A DNA stretch of 54,597 nt, from contig DATLRT010000039.1 in the NCBI GenBank assembly GCA_035534575.1, positions 1 through 54,597 of the forward strand, in the 5' to 3' direction. The DNA comes from JAGWFU01 sp035534575 (GTDB lineage Archaea > Micrarchaeota > Micrarchaeia > Micrarchaeales > Micrarchaeaceae). Positions 16,593 through 25,944 of this stretch are shown here, in pieces (position 1 is the first letter of the stretch; each line of letters begins with the position of its first letter). The notes below the pieces were generated by a model that saw nothing but the letters and a program-made list of their open reading frames with translations, was not told where the DNA came from and did no database searches. The translations under genes and the position numbers were made by a program.

Positions 16593-16616
16593 TCTTGAAC
16601 GTTAAGCCTTTTATGT

Positions 16617-16630
16617 GTTTTTTATACTGC
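16617..16630 (-). promoter_or_regulatory. TATA box of the VirB4N-like pair
   Basis: Minus-strand GCAGTATAAAAAAC is centred ~31 bases before the ATG at 16592, so the pair has its own promoter separate from the VirB6-like run. Confidence 0.5.
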
Positions 16631-16647
16631 CTTTTGTCCTCTTTGGA

Positions 16648-17838
16648 TCAGATGAAGCCTCTTAGCCTCGAGCCGGTCCTGCTTGCCCCGCCCAAGAACC
16701 TCGATAGCTGGGTAGTGAAAGCGTAAACTATTGCTATGATGAGCGCCGGGAAGAATAGTGCAAGCAGCCAGAACGCGCTCATTGAGGTAGGTATGGAGCT
16801 GAGGGTTGTGGCCAGCGGGCTGGAGGCGCTGATTGACTGCGGCTGGATAGATGCTCCGCTAGAGTACTGGCTCAGCTGGTTTATCGAGTTCTGCAAGTTG
16901 CCCTGCAGGGTTGGCGCGGTGAAGTAGAACGCAAGCGCAAACAGCGTTGGGGCGATGAGATAGAACGCTATGCCCAAGGCTATCAGGAAGCCGCCGAGCG
17001 CCCTTGTGGGGAAGATGGACCTGAGCACAATGCCTGGCACTATGAAGGCGGGTATGGCCGCGCTTGCAAACAGCTGCAGGGCGTAGTACTCTGCTGAGAG
17101 GGCGAGCATGGAGTCAACGAGGAATATGCCTATAGTTCTGGCCGGGTCAAGTATGAATACGGTTATGGGTATCGTGTATGCGGCAGTGGCAACCGTGCCC
17201 AATTTGCCCTCTGCAGAGCCCTCGCCTATGCCGAATTTCTGCACCCCAAGGCCAGGCACGTTGGGATTTATCCCGAAGTTTATGCTAAGGACGTAGTCGA
17301 AATAGTAGTATAGGTTGTATATCGAGGTATAGAGCTGCTGTGAGGTTGCCAATGTGCTGCCTATGAGATGGAAGGAGGCCGCGTACGGATTGGAGCCGCC
17401 GACCGCCACCGCAGGTATTAATCCAAACAGTACCGCGCAGATATACAGAAAGCCCGCGACTATCATCGCCGTGGCTATGGCTTCATAAAGCTCGCCCGTG
17501 CCGAAGTTGCGTATCTTGTCGCTCTTGAGGGCTATGCCTGCCATTAGGATTGCGGCAGCCACCATAAACGAGACTATAACCGCAGCGAATGCGAGGGGCA
17601 GGGTGCTTTCCCATTGTGAGAATATCTGCTGGTTAATAGGACAGTACCAAGATTCAGAGGCGCTTATCTCCTGAGCGATGCTTGGTGGAAGGAGTGCGCA
17701 TCCCGGAAGGACAGTTGTCTGCTGGCTGGTCTGTGCAGCTGCGGATGGAAGAACACCTACTACCGCAGTAAGCGCAATTGCCACTATCGCGAACAGAACC
17801 GCAAACCCCTTCACTTTATTGTCCATCCAATCACTCAT
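16648..17838 (-). CDS. VirB6-like polytopic membrane protein, paralogue 1
   Basis: A 396-residue protein. An N-terminal signal or anchor (~10-36, ending SAAAQ) is followed by a Cys-containing external stretch, then about six more helices. Two motifs recur in all members of this run. The first comes after the first internal helix (GTGELYEAIATAM, ~114-126). The second is the arginine/glycine motif before the last helices (GIVLRSIFPTRALGG, 269-283). VirB6/TrbL proteins form the inner-membrane channel part of type IV systems; the match here is by topology and context. Its ATG overlaps the previous stop by 4 bases (ATGA). Confidence 0.68.
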   Translation of the reverse strand: MSDWMDNKVKGFAVLFAIVAIALTAVVGVLPSAAAQTSQQTTVLPGCALLPPSIAQEISASESWYCPINQQIFSQWESTLPLAFAAVIVSFMVAAAILMAGIALKSDKIRNFGTGELYEAIATAMIVAGFLYICAVLFGLIPAVAVGGSNPYAASFHLIGSTLATSQQLYTSIYNLYYYFDYVLSINFGINPNVPGLGVQKFGIGEGSAEGKLGTVATAAYTIPITVFILDPARTIGIFLVDSMLALSAEYYALQLFASAAIPAFIVPGIVLRSIFPTRALGGFLIALGIAFYLIAPTLFALAFYFTAPTLQGNLQNSINQLSQYSSGASIQPQSISASSPLATTLSSIPTSMSAFWLLALFFPALIIAIVYAFTTQLSRFLGGASRTGSRLRGFI

Positions 17839-18959
17839 GCAAGAGTTGTGAGCAAGGACATGAAATCCATCCTCTCTCCTACTGCTTTTGAGAAGTCAAC
17901 TATAAATGTGTCCACTATCACGAAATTCAGGAATGGTATGAAGGTGAGGCCGGCGACAAAGTATCCTATGCTCATCACAAGTGAGGATATCCCTGAAAGG
18001 GTGTTAGTCGTGGCAGAGACCGAGGGCGATATTATCCCCCAGAACATGCTGGGGAAGCTCTGGAACATGTTCAGGAAACACTGCTGCGGGGCTGCAGATG
18101 CAAGGCATTGTATAGACGGGAAGAATGAGTTGGTGTCTATGAATCCGAATGTTATGCTCACCATCAGCGGATATATTATCCCGAGCCCTAGGCCCAGCGC
18201 TATCATCGACCCGCCGAAGCCCCTTGTGAAGCCGAATGTCCTGGCAATCAGGCCAAGCGACATGAAAAATGTGAAGAACAGGGTTGACGCGGAGAGAAGC
18301 AGCAGCTGGACCTGGCTGAGTATGAGTACGAATAGCATTGCGGAAAGCGCCCTGCCGAAAAGCGCGGGCCCAGACCAGGGCACGAGCGCCTTTATCCTAG
18401 AATCTATCTTTATCGACTGCTGTCCCTGTATCGGCAATATGGTAATGCGCAAGTCAGGCACTATGCTTACTCCCAACGATATCAGGTAGGAATAATCGGC
18501 GAGCTGGAATGCCGCCTTGTTGAATGCGGACATGTCGCAGGTGCCGAGAGTCTGTATGGTAGTCGCGCCGGTGCACTCCGATGGAACTAGGCCCATGCTC
18601 TGGAAAGCGTTTTGCGGACTGAAGGTGAATATGAAGGAAAATGCGGCAAATACTAGCACCATCACTATGGACAGGAGCCCCTCGTAGACCTGCATGCGAG
18701 ACCATGTCCTGGCGTTCTGGCTGTTTGTCAGGCCGGATAGGACGAACACCAATGCAGCCACGGCGATCACCGCCAATACCCCAACACCGGCTACAGGAAG
18801 CCATTGCAGAGTGGCGAGCCTGGCGTTGTTTGGCACCTGGCTTTGTGCTGCTGGCACGCCAGGGAACAGCCCTAACACACAGAGTGCTGCGACAGCTAAC
18901 AGCACCACAGTAGTGGCGATTGTTCCCCGCATGCCCTTGTTGTGTCTTGTTGGCGCCAT
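17835..18959 (-). CDS. VirB6-like polytopic membrane protein, paralogue 2
   Basis: A 374-residue protein with a leader segment (~13-38, ending VPAAQ), a further helix at ~55-73, and several more helices. The first family motif appears as RMQVYEGLLSIVM and the second as GLIARTFGFTRGFGG. A long external loop contains Cys pairs (SECTGATTI ... LGTCDMSAF; QCLASAAPQQCF). Spacing to the upstream gene is 4 bases and the 3' end overlaps paralogue 1, so these are translated from one message. Confidence 0.68.
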   Translation of the reverse strand: MAPTRHNKGMRGTIATTVVLLAVAALCVLGLFPGVPAAQSQVPNNARLATLQWLPVAGVGVLAVIAVAALVFVLSGLTNSQNARTWSRMQVYEGLLSIVMVLVFAAFSFIFTFSPQNAFQSMGLVPSECTGATTIQTLGTCDMSAFNKAAFQLADYSYLISLGVSIVPDLRITILPIQGQQSIKIDSRIKALVPWSGPALFGRALSAMLFVLILSQVQLLLLSASTLFFTFFMSLGLIARTFGFTRGFGGSMIALGLGLGIIYPLMVSITFGFIDTNSFFPSIQCLASAAPQQCFLNMFQSFPSMFWGIISPSVSATTNTLSGISSLVMSIGYFVAGLTFIPFLNFVIVDTFIVDFSKAVGERMDFMSLLTTLA

Positions 18960-18963
18960 GGTA

Positions 18964-20178
18964 TCAGATGATCTTCTTCAGCACGCCCTCTCCTGACAGG
19001 CTTGGCGCGCCCAGTATGTTGCCCGCCGCCTCTATGAAATCAAAGCCTATTATGAATGATATTACAAGCGCAAATCCGCCATAGGCGAAGGGCTCTATGC
19101 CGCACTGGCCCAGATAAGTCAACATCCCCTGGCCGCTTATCGTCCATGCACTTGCCAGCTCGGTCTGGATAAGGCTTAGGAAGGTGCCGACTACAGCTGT
19201 CGGGTCAAATGTGGGAGTTGTTTGGCCGGAAACAAGGCTGTTCAGCGAGGATATCGTATTCACGTCGTTGGCCTGGGGGCAAATTGAGGGGAATGATGTA
19301 CTGTAAGCTCCGAGCATGGAGTAGAGCAGCAGCGGAAATATTATGTAGAACCCCAGAAACACGCCCAGGAACGAGCCTCCTGCCGCCCTGGTCCATGGGA
19401 TGGTTCTCAGAACTATGCCCACATAGAGGAATAATGGAAATATGGAGTATATCAGCCCTATGAGCACTGCTGCCGCTATCATCACCATGAAGAAGGCTCC
19501 GAGGAACAGATTGAGGAAATTAATCACAGCGCTGGCTGTCTGAAGCCCCAGATATGGCTGGAAGCTGATGCCAAACTGGTTGGGCATTATTGAGATGGAA
19601 GAGAAGAAAAAGAATCCGAGTACTTTCTGGAAGGAGTTGACACTTATTACGGAGGTGAATATCTGGTATCCATAGAAATACAGGAGCGAGCAGTCGCTCA
19701 CGAATACGTTATTGTTGAAGCTCTGGCCGGCGACCGCGAACAGGTGGCTGTTGGGGCCTATTGCGGATGTGCCCACAGCGAACGTTCCCACGAAGAGGAA
19801 GACGACGATTATGGTTATTATCACCTCGTTAATCTCGGTCTTGGCAAACCTTACAAGCTTGTCGAACTTGAACGCATAACCGACGCCGTAGATAGCGCCG
19901 GTGAGAAGGGCGAACATGAGCATTATCACAAGCGAGATGGAAAGCAGCGACTGCGCAGCGCTGTTGTTCACGTTGAGTATCGACCTTGAGGGGTCCACAA
20001 TCCCGCCTTGGCCATTAGTGCCTGCGCAAGTGAAATACGCTATGGAGTATACGGGATTTGAGGGTTGCGAGCTGGTGCCTTGCGCAGACGCGGTCATTGA
20101 CATGAATGGCACGAGCAGGATGGCCAGCACCACGGCTATAGGCAGAGCGCGCATGACCATCTTAGATTTGTCCGACAT
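18964..20178 (-). CDS. VirB6-like polytopic membrane protein, paralogue 3
   Basis: A 404-residue protein with a signal-like leader ending SASAQ, then helices. The first motif is KTEINEVIITIIV and the second GIVLRTIPWTRAAGG. The C-terminal part has a long external loop with SICPQANDV and further helices. I prefer the ATG at 20178; a GTG at 20187 directly abuts the stop of paralogue 4 and would add three residues. Gene spacing of only a few bases supports one operon. Confidence 0.68.
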   Translation of the reverse strand: MSDKSKMVMRALPIAVVLAILLVPFMSMTASAQGTSSQPSNPVYSIAYFTCAGTNGQGGIVDPSRSILNVNNSAAQSLLSISLVIMLMFALLTGAIYGVGYAFKFDKLVRFAKTEINEVIITIIVVFLFVGTFAVGTSAIGPNSHLFAVAGQSFNNNVFVSDCSLLYFYGYQIFTSVISVNSFQKVLGFFFFSSISIMPNQFGISFQPYLGLQTASAVINFLNLFLGAFFMVMIAAAVLIGLIYSIFPLFLYVGIVLRTIPWTRAAGGSFLGVFLGFYIIFPLLLYSMLGAYSTSFPSICPQANDVNTISSLNSLVSGQTTPTFDPTAVVGTFLSLIQTELASAWTISGQGMLTYLGQCGIEPFAYGGFALVISFIIGFDFIEAAGNILGAPSLSGEGVLKKII

Positions 20179-20187
20179 AGTGACCAC

Positions 20188-21597
20188 TCATACCAGTTTT
20201 GTGAGCCCGGCAAGGCTCGTGTCTCCTCCAAGTTGGCCAGACAGGCCAAGCACTCCGGTAAGCATTATGAACAGGTTTATGATAGGCAGCAGGAATGCGG
20301 TTATTCCGGTTATTCCATAGGACTGGATGATTGGGAAGAACGCGTTCAGTCCGGAGGCCTCGCTGCATGTTGCGGGCATGGACGTGATGAATGGCACCGC
20401 AAGCGTGCCAGTCCCGATGCTGCTGACCTCGAGAAGCGAGAGGACGGTCACCTGCGGTTCGGAGAGCGAGGCGGTATCGTATATGTAAGCCTCTGCCGGA
20501 GGCACGGGAGCCCCGAGTATCGTGGGCCAGCATCCCTCGTGCAGGAAGACCCTCTTCATGTTTGGCTGGACGAAGAAGTTGAGTTGATAGTTCTGGTTCA
20601 CCGATGGTATCGCGTTGTTTGGTATGCCGGTATCGGGGCTGAAGCCATAAACCTGGGATGTGGAGGCAGACACGCCATTGCCCATTGCAAGGTACTCGAA
20701 CGCGTATACCGCAGGGAAGAACATGACAAAGCCTATGGATATTGCGATGAGAAGGCCGCCTATCTTCCTGGTGTAGAACACGGCCCTGAGTATTATGCCG
20801 GCGAACAGCAGGGTGGGCCAGATATAGAGGAACAGTACGCTCATCATCAGCTGTGCCAGCAATGCCTCCGTGGCTCCGCCTAGAAGGGTGCCATAGGTTA
20901 TCATGTTGGTGAACAGCAGGTCGAAGCCCTCCTGCGGCTGCGCGGAGTATGTTACTGTGAGCGCGGCGGCGGGGCTTTCTCGGACTGGATTGATGCATGC
21001 GTTGTTGAAGCCCTCTTCAGAAGGCACACAGAAAGTCACGGTTGGGGTCAGTTGGGAGAAGAAGCCTATGAAGGAGTCGTAGACGAATGTGCTGTTGAGG
21101 TTGCCTATGGTCTGGTTGGTGATATTTGCTATAATCACTGATGTGGCAGCGAGCGGATAGTCTATCTGATCGGTGAGGGATGGGGCGGCTTTCTTGGAAA
21201 CGAGGTTACACAGCCCGGGGAAGCCGTTCGGTTTGGTGCTGGGGGCCAAGACGGATGTAGAACCTGAGATCAGGTCTATGCTGTTGCCGTTGAGTACGTT
21301 AGTGCACATCAGGGTCATTGCGGTAGGATTCATCAGCTTCGTGGCTCCGAGCGAGGAGTAGAACAGCCCGCTGAATATCACGAGGGCGCCTATGATTATG
21401 CCCATCATCACGGCTGTGCCTATTAGCTGGTAGAACTCCTCCTTTGCGGAACCCCTAACAGTGTTGTTGTTCAGCACGAAGCCGACCATATACCAGATGC
21501 CGACTATCGCACCGTCCAAACCGAGGGCGAGCGCCACAAGAGGGAGCAGGCCTATGCCAGGGAGGGCGACAAGAGCGGGCGTTGGTAGCGGTATCAT
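20188..21597 (-). CDS. VirB6-like polytopic membrane protein, paralogue 4
   Basis: The longest of the run, at 469 residues. It lacks the clear signal peptide of its neighbours and starts directly with a membrane helix (LVALPGIGLLPLVALALGLD). The first motif is AKEEFYQLIGTAVM and the second GIILRAVFYTRKIGG. A larger external region after the second motif contains Cys residues (EGCWPTILG; PATCSEASG). The ~110-residue external loop between helices also has Cys (LMCTNVLNG, GLCNLVSKK, TFCVPSEEGFNNACI). Confidence 0.68.
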   Translation of the reverse strand: MIPLPTPALVALPGIGLLPLVALALGLDGAIVGIWYMVGFVLNNNTVRGSAKEEFYQLIGTAVMMGIIIGALVIFSGLFYSSLGATKLMNPTAMTLMCTNVLNGNSIDLISGSTSVLAPSTKPNGFPGLCNLVSKKAAPSLTDQIDYPLAATSVIIANITNQTIGNLNSTFVYDSFIGFFSQLTPTVTFCVPSEEGFNNACINPVRESPAAALTVTYSAQPQEGFDLLFTNMITYGTLLGGATEALLAQLMMSVLFLYIWPTLLFAGIILRAVFYTRKIGGLLIAISIGFVMFFPAVYAFEYLAMGNGVSASTSQVYGFSPDTGIPNNAIPSVNQNYQLNFFVQPNMKRVFLHEGCWPTILGAPVPPAEAYIYDTASLSEPQVTVLSLLEVSSIGTGTLAVPFITSMPATCSEASGLNAFFPIIQSYGITGITAFLLPIINLFIMLTGVLGLSGQLGGDTSLAGLTKLV

Positions 21598-21605
21598 GTT
21601 ATCAT

Positions 21606-22817
21606 CTACAAGCCTGCCCAGAAGTTCTGGGCGCCTTCAAGCCCCGCGTTAAGAGCCTTGGAAAGCCCTATGGCGAAACCGACTGTTATCGCTATGTCGA
21701 TAGCGAAGAGGACCACGCCCTGGAAGACGAACTCGGCTATGTTGTTTATGAGTGATTGAATCGCGCCAAGTCCGGTGAGTGGAATAGGCAGCCCGCTGAA
21801 TACCCCGCTGCCAAGCAGGTTGAAGAACGAAGTGAGGACGGTACCGTATGGCGAGGCATCGGTGGTGCTTGATGGTATGCCCTGTGCGAAGAAGCTGTTC
21901 AGGCTGAGATCGGAGAGCGTGTATGTCATGTGGAGGTATGGATAAGAGGGGTTGCTCATGGAGAAGAGGTAGTTGATGGTATAGCTGTCGAAAGTTATGG
22001 TGAGAGGGTAGATTATGTACCCCGCTATCGCGATGGCGAGGAGGGCGTTGGCCGCGTTCCTCAGCTCTCCGTTGGTGAACGCGAGCGAACGCATGACCAA
22101 TGAGATTGGAAGTATGACCGCGAATGCCGTGTATTGCAGGAAGGGAAGCGTTATGTACTGTATAAGCAGGGTGCTTATAGCGAGCGTGAGCATCGGCGAG
22201 AACAGTCCAAGGAGCATCTCCGCCAGGTTGGCGAAGAGAAGCCCTACGTCGAGCTCGGGAGGGAAGCTGAGCGTCACTTGACCGGCAAACTTTGAGCTTA
22301 CCGGCAGTGTCAGTGACAGCCCCTTACCAGCTGCGGAGGACAGCGCTGGACCGAATAGCTGCACTACGTAGTTGTTGAAGTACAACCCCGCCTGGGCTGC
22401 CAGCAAACTGTAAAGCTCATATGTCATCGCCTGGGAGTAGACAGTAGTGAGCAGCGGCAGGCCCTTCTGGAACGTGAGGCTGCCGATATAATATCCGGCA
22501 AACTGGAATGGGGTAAGCTGCGACTGAGCGGGCTGCCCTGAAGAGGATAGTATGGACTGGCTGAGCGATGCGGTTATGTTGCAGGCGAAGAACGTGACGG
22601 ATATCAGCGCCACTATTATTATCGCGCTGGTAAACAACTGGGTCATCTCGGACCTGACGAATGAGTTGATCTTGCCCCTTATGTTGTCAGGGAGAATCTT
22701 GGACAGCGAGTACACGGCTGAGACTGCCATCAGGCTGGCGAGTATCACTAACGCGTTTATGCCTATCCAGCTGTTGGTGTAGTTAGCCCCACCGTATACA
22801 GCGCATGCGAGTACCAT
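21606..22817 (-). CDS. VirB6-like polytopic membrane protein, paralogue 5 (divergent)
   Basis: A 403-residue protein starting with a helix (NSWIGINALVILASLM). The first motif is recognisable (FVRSEMTQLFTSAII). The second is degraded: SLVMRSLAFTNGELR keeps the first Arg but loses the second Arg and the Gly pair. It is thus the most diverged member of the six. The frame is intact and the position in the run is normal, 8 bases before paralogue 4. A GGTGGAC element lies a few bases before the ATG. Confidence 0.66.
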   Translation of the reverse strand: MVLACAVYGGANYTNSWIGINALVILASLMAVSAVYSLSKILPDNIRGKINSFVRSEMTQLFTSAIIIVALISVTFFACNITASLSQSILSSSGQPAQSQLTPFQFAGYYIGSLTFQKGLPLLTTVYSQAMTYELYSLLAAQAGLYFNNYVVQLFGPALSSAAGKGLSLTLPVSSKFAGQVTLSFPPELDVGLLFANLAEMLLGLFSPMLTLAISTLLIQYITLPFLQYTAFAVILPISLVMRSLAFTNGELRNAANALLAIAIAGYIIYPLTITFDSYTINYLFSMSNPSYPYLHMTYTLSDLSLNSFFAQGIPSSTTDASPYGTVLTSFFNLLGSGVFSGLPIPLTGLGAIQSLINNIAEFVFQGVVLFAIDIAITVGFAIGLSKALNAGLEGAQNFWAGL

Positions 22818-22855
22818 TTTAGTCAGTCCACCATTTTATTATTCAGTATTGCCTA

Positions 22856-24262
22856 TCATGCCAACTTAACCTTTCCTATGCCCAGTCTGAGCTTGCCTCC
22901 GAGGGCGGTGGCTATCGCTCCGGCCACCACTATACCTATGACAAGGTCGAACACCAGCAGAAACGCCTGCAGCACCATCGCGTAGGTGTCGTAGGTCACG
23001 AAGTTCAGGGCAGGTATTACGCTATTGAACGACTGGTAGTATCCTGTATCGAACCCCCAGTTATAGGCCTGGCTTATCGCAGGGGTGGCTGCCTCCGTGG
23101 TACCGAAAAGCACGGCCATTGCCACCGGTCCGCCGCCCGGTGAAGCCCCGTTGGCAGCAACTATCATCGCGTGCACCACGCCAAGGAAACCACATGCAAG
23201 ACCGGGAACGATTCCTAGCGTAGGGTCGGTGCTGTAAGTGAGGTCGCAGTTAGTATTGGGTGCCTGCTGCACTGAATTTGCGAATATATTGTTGAAGATG
23301 TTTGTAACGGGGAGGTTGACGGTCAGCAGCATGGCGGGATATATTATCGATGCGGTTATGGCAATGGCGATCATCGTTCCGCCTATTCCCCTAAGGAACG
23401 GCATCGACCTTAGCATTATCCCGGAGGGGAGGAAGAAGCCCAGCCCCAGGTAGACCACGAAGTAGAACATGGCAGACTGTATCGACATGACTATCGTGAT
23501 TGGTAATATGATTATGTCTTCTATGTCGATGATGAAAGAGTTGGTCGAGCCGACGTCTATGCTACCCACGCTGTTAGTTCCAGATATGTACGTACTTACG
23601 AAAAGCGGAGTGGAGGTTCCGAACTGCAGCGACATCACGAATAGGCCAACGGGAGTGGGTATGGGTATCGGTATTGGCAGCCAGGTGGTGATGGAGGTGC
23701 CCTTCAGCGCATTGACTCCAGATTGCAGGCCTATTATGCCCGCCATCGATGTCTGGGATGCGGTTACCTCGTAGCTCAGATAGTTGTTAACCACCGATGA
23801 GTACAGTCCCGTTGCCCCCAACAGGTTGTTGGTTATCGAGCCCTGTGCGCCGGAGCCAGCCTGAAATGATGAGGGTCCGCCCTCAAGCGCATTGGCTATG
23901 CCGCTTACAATAACCAAGAGGGAAAATATGGATGCGACAAGCATCAGGCTCTTGGCGGTCTCCCAGAGCTCGGTTTTGTACCAGCCCTTCAGCCCCTGTA
24001 TGTTGAACATCTCGCCAAGCATGTATGCAAGCGCGACTACCATGAGTGAGAGCAGGATTCCGATGCCGGAATAGGAGATTGCGTCGGTTACGCAGGTGCC
24101 GACGTTTGTGGCCTGGCCGTGCAGCACTGCGCAGCATACGTTCTGTGAGGATGATGAGTCGCAGGCGGGCTGCGTGTTGGACTGCGCGATGGGCAACCCG
24201 GCGCTCAGCATGATTGCAAGAATGGCAAATGCTGCTATCGGTGCAAGGCGGCTATAGCGCAT
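22856..24262 (-). CDS. VirB6-like polytopic membrane protein, paralogue 6
   Basis: The first gene of the run by transcription, with 468 residues. The N-terminal leader ends IAQSN and is followed by a Cys-rich external segment (CDSSSSQNVCCAVLHG, GTCVTD), then helices. The first motif is YKTELWETAKSLML and the second GIMLRSMPFLRGIGG. Another external loop carries NCDLTY and LACGF. The gene has a TATA box placed for a leaderless message, so it likely opens the whole six-gene operon down to 16648. Confidence 0.68.
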   Translation of the reverse strand: MRYSRLAPIAAFAILAIMLSAGLPIAQSNTQPACDSSSSQNVCCAVLHGQATNVGTCVTDAISYSGIGILLSLMVVALAYMLGEMFNIQGLKGWYKTELWETAKSLMLVASIFSLLVIVSGIANALEGGPSSFQAGSGAQGSITNNLLGATGLYSSVVNNYLSYEVTASQTSMAGIIGLQSGVNALKGTSITTWLPIPIPIPTPVGLFVMSLQFGTSTPLFVSTYISGTNSVGSIDVGSTNSFIIDIEDIIILPITIVMSIQSAMFYFVVYLGLGFFLPSGIMLRSMPFLRGIGGTMIAIAITASIIYPAMLLTVNLPVTNIFNNIFANSVQQAPNTNCDLTYSTDPTLGIVPGLACGFLGVVHAMIVAANGASPGGGPVAMAVLFGTTEAATPAISQAYNWGFDTGYYQSFNSVIPALNFVTYDTYAMVLQAFLLVFDLVIGIVVAGAIATALGGKLRLGIGKVKLA

Positions 24263-24282
24263 GGTAGGATATTCCAGAGAAG

Positions 24283-24290
24283 GTATTTAT
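24283..24290 (-). promoter_or_regulatory. TATA box of the six-gene VirB6-like operon
   Basis: Minus-strand ATAAATAC is centred ~25 bases before the ATG at 24262, the spacing of a leaderless archaeal gene. Gaps within the following six genes are short (38 bases at most). Confidence 0.5.
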
Positions 24291-24356
24291 GCCCTGTGTC
24301 GGCGGGGAGAGGCCCGTAATGGAGAGTTTAAACATGTGAGGTTAGGGCCGTATGGG

Positions 24357-25802
24357 CTACTCTGAAGTGCCTTCGGCAGCGTTGGCAGCAGCCTCCTTTT
24401 GCTTTTTCTCTGCCTCGGCCTCTTTCTTTGCCTCTTCCTCAGCTTTCTTCTTCTCTTCAGCCTTCTGTTTTTCGTCCTTGCCGCTCTTGGTATAATTGTC
24501 GTACCATGGCTTGTAGATGCCAGCCACAGTAGCGTCTACAAGCGCAGCCTTGTAAGCGCCGCTTACAGCTTTAAAGTAGCCGTTCCAGCCGGTGTAGTCA
24601 TTGATTGGTTTTGAGGAGCCATTTATATCAGTAGTAAGCGGGGGCGCAGAGACTGCCTTCTCTGAAGTTTTGTATGAGTCGAATATCTCCTTTACGTGCC
24701 TTTCCTGAACTGAACCTGAAGAGGTCAATATCTTGTAAACCTGCGACATTGCTACGGCTGATGCCGCTATACCACCAATACCCCAGTCTTCGTAGAGACT
24801 TCTACGCATCTTATCCCTTAGGTTACTGTGTTCATTTAATTCACTTAAAGGTCCCTTATTTCTTAGGTTACTTTCCTCTGTTAGTTCTTTCAAAGGTCCG
24901 CTAGCTGCAGCCATTCGACCAGCATATGAGTTCTCACCATGACGTGCAATAATCTCATTTCTCGCTTCTACTGCCTGTTGCCTTTCCTCAGAGTCCCTCT
25001 TTTTCTTGGACTCCTTTATCTGTGAGCTAAGGCTGTCGGATTTGTTCCACGCGTCCCTTAGGGCCTTAGCATTGGGATTGTCCGTATCATCGCCTTTTGC
25101 AGGTCCAGTATACATAAGCTTCCTAGCCGTTGAAGATCTATGCACCAAAGTATTCTCTATGGCTCTTGGAATCCCGCCAACGACGGGAACGACCATTGCT
25201 ACAGTAGTAACTGCGCCTGCTGCCGTACCAAAAACCGACCTCGTGCCCATTGTTGCTTTTTTGATTTGTCTGAGATCGCCCATAGTAAGCTTTTTGGCTT
25301 CTTGATCAGTTATCTTTCCTGCGAGATTAGAGGGCAAATCTAGGTCGCCTGCGTTCTTGTAAAGAGACTTAAGCCCAGTTATGGCTACACCCCTCTCCGT
25401 TGAGGTCGCCATTCTGGTGATGCCACGTTTAACAATAATTTTACCTTCCTTGCCATCTTTGCCTGGCTCTCTTATGTTCCAAAGAGCCAACTTCACCTCC
25501 CTTGCCTCTTTAGTGCCTCGCGCCATTCCCGTCCTCTTCTTATGGGCGATCTTCATCACTTCAGTAAGCTGCTCGGCCTTATCCGACTGGTACCTGACCG
25601 CCTTGCTTATGCCCTTTCCAGCGGCGCCTGCGCCCACTCCGCCGGCAAGCCCCACGAGCGCATCAAAGCCGAAGAACTGGAATATGCTGGCTCCCCTGCT
25701 GAGTCCCGCTGCGGCGGCTATCAGCGCCACTATTACCATGAGCGGTATAAGCGCGTATATCGCACCTATGCTCAGTACCACAGGAACCAGTATGCCCAGC
25801 AT
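24357..25802 (-). CDS. Membrane-anchored charged protein with K/E-rich tail, unknown
   Basis: A 481-residue protein. Hydrophobic helices at ~3-32 and a Gly/Ala-rich segment (~45-64) are followed by ~400 mostly cytosolic residues rich in Lys and Glu. Residues 302-316 and 317-331 are an imperfect tandem repeat of 15 residues (GPLKELTEESNLRNK / GPLSELNEHSNLRDK). A weakly hydrophobic stretch lies at ~190-215. The last ~50 residues are Lys/Glu/Ala-only helix, probably a coiled coil. VirB6/TrbL proteins of some systems carry similar charged cytosolic extensions, and this could be a detached one. The central part is more AT-rich and less codon-biased than its neighbours. Own TATA box upstream. Confidence 0.7.
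   Translation of the reverse strand: MLGILVPVVLSIGAIYALIPLMVIVALIAAAAGLSRGASIFQFFGFDALVGLAGGVGAGAAGKGISKAVRYQSDKAEQLTEVMKIAHKKRTGMARGTKEAREVKLALWNIREPGKDGKEGKIIVKRGITRMATSTERGVAITGLKSLYKNAGDLDLPSNLAGKITDQEAKKLTMGDLRQIKKATMGTRSVFGTAAGAVTTVAMVVPVVGGIPRAIENTLVHRSSTARKLMYTGPAKGDDTDNPNAKALRDAWNKSDSLSSQIKESKKKRDSEERQQAVEARNEIIARHGENSYAGRMAAASGPLKELTEESNLRNKGPLSELNEHSNLRDKMRRSLYEDWGIGGIAASAVAMSQVYKILTSSGSVQERHVKEIFDSYKTSEKAVSAPPLTTDINGSSKPINDYTGWNGYFKAVSGAYKAALVDATVAGIYKPWYDNYTKSGKDEKQKAEEKKKAEEEAKKEAEAEKKQKEAAANAAEGTSE
24810..24899 (-). repeat. Tandem 45-bp coding repeat, two copies
   Basis: Two adjacent 45-base units (24855-24899 and 24810-24854), about three-quarters identical, encode the 15-residue repeat of the charged membrane-anchored protein. 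The frame is preserved. Confidence 0.75.
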
Positions 25803-25829
25803 ATTCTCTCAGTATAATATCAGCCCGTT

Positions 25830-25842
25830 CTTAATATTTATG
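25830..25842 (-). promoter_or_regulatory. TATA box of the charged-protein gene
   Basis: Minus-strand CATAAATATTAAG is centred ~34 bases before the ATG at 25802. The remaining ~100 bases up to 25944 hold no gene and no convincing repeat. Confidence 0.5.
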
Positions 25843-25944
25843 CCTATACGGGACTACGTTAGGCGTGCGCCGTAGGCGAAAGCCGTATCTACCCTGAATT
25901 GAACCGAGCCTAGGCTAACTGGAGAAACAAAAATTGAGAACTAA

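Noticed and set aside
25843..25944. Possible hairpin or small RNA in the ~100-base gap before the six-helix protein's stop
   Set aside because: No stable inverted repeat, promoter or conserved element could be seen by eye.
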